The translations under genes were made by a program, and so were the position numbers. A DNA stretch of 22,879 nucleotides from positions 1 through 22,879 of the forward strand of contig JAAAJB010000557.1 in assembly GCA_016098155.1 (NCBI GenBank), in the 5' to 3' direction. The DNA comes from Actinomortierella ambigua (taxonomy: Eukaryota; Mortierellomycota; Mortierellomycetes; Mortierellales; Mortierellaceae). This document shows positions 20,244-22,879 of this stretch, piece after piece (positions within the stretch are counted from its first letter, which is position 1; each line of letters begins with the position of its first letter). Below the pieces are notes generated by a model that was not told where the DNA came from, made no database searches, and was given only the letters and a program-made list of their open reading frames with translations.

Positions 20244-21743
20244 ATACCCGTGTACTGTTCTTTTTAGCGAGAAAAAAAAGTGCCCGCCAAACGTGTTGTT
20301 GAGAGGTGGTGGACTGTCCCACCAATTCTATGCGTATCTATGTGGATCGACCATCTCACAATTTTGGGCGGGCAAAATTTTATGGACACGAACAAAAACA
20401 ATGGCCAGCAATCCGCTTTCTCGAGAAGAAATGCGGGAAGAATTCCCCTGTCAATGCGTGAAAGATTGTTGCCAAATGTTATCTGGAAGTTAAAATGGAG
20501 TGGTTTCCGCTTTGAAGAACCAGATTATTTTGCGCCTATGGAGCCTCTTTGATGCCTATCCATCCCAACGGACCACAGACAAGTCGCTCGACTTGCAAAG
20601 TGCAGGGTGAACAGCAAAGCATTTCCTGGAACTGACTTGTCTCTACCTCTCCCCGTCCCCAAGGGCCGCTCTCCATAGTGCTGTTGGCACATTCAAAGCT
20701 CTGTCGTGATCTGCTGATGTAGGCGTCGAGCGAACCATTTTCAACGTTGATCTTCGGATGGAACCCCATTCCTCCCCCCCTGCCGCTCTCCTTGATTACA
20801 GACAGTATGGTGCGCACCATCAAAAAGTGGTCAAATTTAGAGGCGCGTCTTCGTAGTACATCTAGTCCTTCTAGGCAAGGAAAAAAAAGCAAAAGTTTTC
20901 TCGTAGCATCATTCTTTGCCCTTTTTACTACAGAACTACGAGAAGGGAATCGGGGTCATGGTTGTCTTTGTTGAGCAGACACCACTCAAAGTCACCCTAC
21001 TTTTGTGGTTTTTTAGCGGGGAATGACTTGGAGATGAATAATTCAGGGGCTACACTATTGGCACACCCAGTTTCTTCTGGAGACTCGTGTATGAGAGGAA
21101 AGAACACCAACTGCACCGCACCATATTTCGTGAAAGTCGAGCACATATAAGCACATATAAATGTAAAGGACAATCCAGTTTTCTATCTGGAAAGTCTGTG
21201 TGCGCGCGTGTTTGTGTGTGAGAGTGAGAGTGAGAAAGAGAGACAGAGAGAAGGAAAGAGAGATTGTGGAAGAAACTGAAGGCATTCAGTCTTGACAGCG
21301 GTAACACGGGGGTCGTTATCCACGTGATCAGTCCGGGCACTTTTTGGTGGCGCGCACCATACTTGTCTCTCCATCTAGGCTGCCCTTCCTCTACGGCGAA
21401 CGCCTCCAGCGCCACAAGATCCGCCCTCTGAAGCAACCTCTTGGCCACCTGGGCAATCCGCTTGCTTGGAGACAGCTCTGCAGTTCCCAAAATGCGCAGC
21501 TTTGCGCAACCGGACCTGGCTCCAATCCTTCACACCACCATTCGTATTTCGTGGGCCTCCTTGTTCTTTTTCTTTTTCCACATTCCTTGATCTTTTCGAC
21601 CCCCTTTTCTTTTTCCGCCTCCTTTGATCTTTTCGGCCCCTTTGCTACCCCAGTATCCCTTGAACTAGCCGCTATTGTCTCCGACGTTGACCTTTGGTGT
21701 TGTCGCTTGATGGTTGCATGAATTTGGTATGGCGCTTCGCCCC

Positions 21744-21757
21744 TTATATAAATAAGA
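21744..21757 (+). promoter_or_regulatory. TATA box of the secreted-protein gene
   Basis: CTTATATAAATAAG is a near-ideal TATA element, about 180 nt before the ATG at 21926. The sequence between is CA/AAC-rich with few T, typical of a fungal 5' leader, and ends in a poly-C and ACAACAACAC just before the start. Confidence 0.7.
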
Positions 21758-21925
21758 CAAAGTCCTCGTTGTATCAACACATATCATCCAAGTTCCGACA
21801 ACACTCCAAGAAGGCCTGTCAACGCTACAACATCCACGTCGTTTCTCTCAGCCTCAGACACCAATCCAGCATCAAGTTCCAACGCGGCAAAAAGAACCCC
21901 CCCCCCTCCCAGCTACAACAACACA

Positions 21926-22207
21926 ATGGTCCCCTACAAGTTTTCTCTCCATGGTGCCACACTTTTCTTTGCCACTTTGGTCATTATCCCTTGTGCAAGC
22001 CAGGGCGAGCCAGCCGTCAGGTGTGGGTGGGGCATTAAGATCGCTTCGTGCCGGCAGTATTGCGGCACACCTGACGGAAAAGTTTCATCAACCGATTGGT
22101 GTTGGATGCGCGCAGATGCGTGTCAGGATGTCTCAGAATGTCCAGAGTGGGATCCCACTAACGAGATCTGTAGTGAAGGATGTGGCCATTCAATTTTCTC
22201 CGGATGA
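21926..22207 (+). CDS. Small secreted cysteine-rich protein (8 Cys)
   Basis: A single-exon frame of 93 aa. Residues 1 to about 26 form a signal peptide (hydrophobic LFFATLVIIP, then CASQ). The mature part of about 67 aa has eight Cys in the pattern C-x8-C-x3-C-x12-C-x6-C-x5-C-x9-C-x3-C, which allows four disulfides, and it has several Trp. The ATG is preceded by ACAACAACACA, a good fungal start context. A strong TATA box upstream and AATAAA 28 nt after the stop make it a credible expressed gene despite its small size. The family is not recognised. Effector-like, antimicrobial or wall-associated roles are all possible. Confidence 0.75.
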   Translation: MVPYKFSLHGATLFFATLVIIPCASQGEPAVRCGWGIKIASCRQYCGTPDGKVSSTDWCWMRADACQDVSECPEWDPTNEICSEGCGHSIFSG

Positions 22208-22234
22208 TCACGCAGAGAGAGTTCAGAGAAAACC

Positions 22235-22240
22235 AATAAA
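22235..22240 (+). terminator. Poly(A) signal of the secreted-protein gene
   Basis: AATAAA, 28 nt after the stop codon of the 8-Cys secreted protein gene. Confidence 0.65.
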
Positions 22241-22825
22241 GATTTAAACTAGCAGCCTTACCCGGCGGGCTACCAGGTCTTTCTCTCACACGCATACTCT
22301 CTGACTCTATCCAAATTGAATCACTGTCAAGAACGGAGTGATATGTACCTTTTTTTTTTTTTTTGTGAAAGTGCCCTCCTTGTCTTAAATGCGGTCAAGG
22401 AGTATGACAAAGGCTTTGGGGTGTTCTAAAAAGCCTCCATGTGCCTTTCCCACCCCCTCCTCGCCCGCCTCGATGCTCCCCAAGCTCAAGCTACGTTCAT
22501 AGGTCTTTGATCATCTCCGGCTATGTCGTTGGCGTGTCAGTGTGGCTTTCGAGGCACCTCGAGGCAGTCTTACGAAGCACCAGTTTACCTCTGTCGCCCC
22601 TTTTCCAGACCTTTCAATGAGGACATTGCCCTTATTGAAAAAAAATGGCAACGGGGAAGGATATACCAGGCGGGATGTCATGTACCATGACCCTTATTTT
22701 CAGGTAGAAGAAACAACAAGAAAGAAATGGTAAATAAAAGTCGACCATGTTGTGCGAGTCAATCGAATACATATAGGCGAGCGAGAACCCATAGTTTGAG
22801 CCGTTTCCATCAAGCTGGGCAAATG

Positions 22826-22879
<54 letters not shown>
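22241..22879. other. Terminal region without a convincing gene
   Basis: Contains a poly(T) tract at about 22350-22364 and only one short open frame without an ATG (about 22542-22733). It ends in the GA microsatellite. Confidence 0.5.
22829..22879. repeat. (GA)n microsatellite at the window edge
   Basis: Uninterrupted GA dinucleotides from about 22833 to the last base. A contig end at a simple repeat is likely. Confidence 0.9.

Larger units (their letters stand above)
20198..21925. other. Intergenic region upstream of the secreted-protein gene
   Basis: No convincing gene. Short open frames are unconserved-looking and lack domains. It has a 10-bp direct tandem GCACATATAA at 21141-21160, a GT/GA-rich stretch at about 21197-21263, and pyrimidine-rich DNA at about 21560-21640. 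The end is the promoter and leader of the following gene. Confidence 0.55.

Noticed and set aside
22542..22733. 63-codon plus-strand frame near the right end
   Set aside because: It starts with GTG, not ATG, has no domain, and lies in AT/A-run sequence without promoter features.

Overview
The window is eukaryotic and almost certainly fungal. Its genes carry short spliceosomal introns (about 94-193 bp) with GT-AG ends, and one intron has a perfect TACTAAC branch site. Promoter regions are pyrimidine- or GA-rich, and poly(A) and (GA)n tracts are frequent. The gene families (Sel1-repeat/kinase proteins, type I membrane kelch proteins, hAT and FAR1-type transposon relatives, small Cys-rich secreted proteins) are together most like an early-diverging soil fungus of the Mortierellaceae (Mortierella/Linnemannia group). 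That placement is inferred from gene content, not from a search. Layout: (1) 1-3154 (+) is the 3' part of a large Sel1-repeat/protein-kinase-like gene whose kinase lacks key catalytic residues and whose last Sel1 repeat is decayed. (2) About 3700-11390 is a direct tandem duplication of a 3.7-4.0 kb unit. Each unit carries a 4-exon gene for a secreted/type I membrane kelch protein (4706-6808 and 8590-10696, both +). A third, gutted unit is recognisable by its two ends (about 11393-11462 and 13225-13440). Between them lies an unrelated minus-strand gene with a FAR1/WRKY-GCM1-type zinc-binding domain (12316-13215). (3) 13216-15019 has no convincing gene. (4) 15020-17258 (-) is an intact two-exon hAT-family transposase gene (710 aa). 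(5) 17259-18691 is a GA-rich divergent intergenic region containing a near-perfect 215-bp tandem duplication. (6) 18692-20197 (+) is a three-exon NUDIX hydrolase of the coenzyme A diphosphatase type with a mitochondrial-like presequence. (7) 20198-21925 is gene-poor and ends in a clear TATA promoter for (8) a 93-aa secreted protein with eight cysteines in its mature part (21926-22207, +). (9) The remainder has no convincing gene and the window ends inside a (GA)n microsatellite. No operon-like logic is expected. The main biological theme is accessory gene turnover: an expanding/decaying repeat-protein signalling gene, a tandem cell-surface kelch receptor pair whose ectodomains have diverged while their cytoplasmic tails have stayed nearly identical, transposon-derived genes, and one candidate secreted effector or defence peptide. 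All exon joins were derived by hand. Each joined coding length is an exact multiple of three and restores family motifs across the splice. No tRNA, rRNA or CRISPR array was seen.
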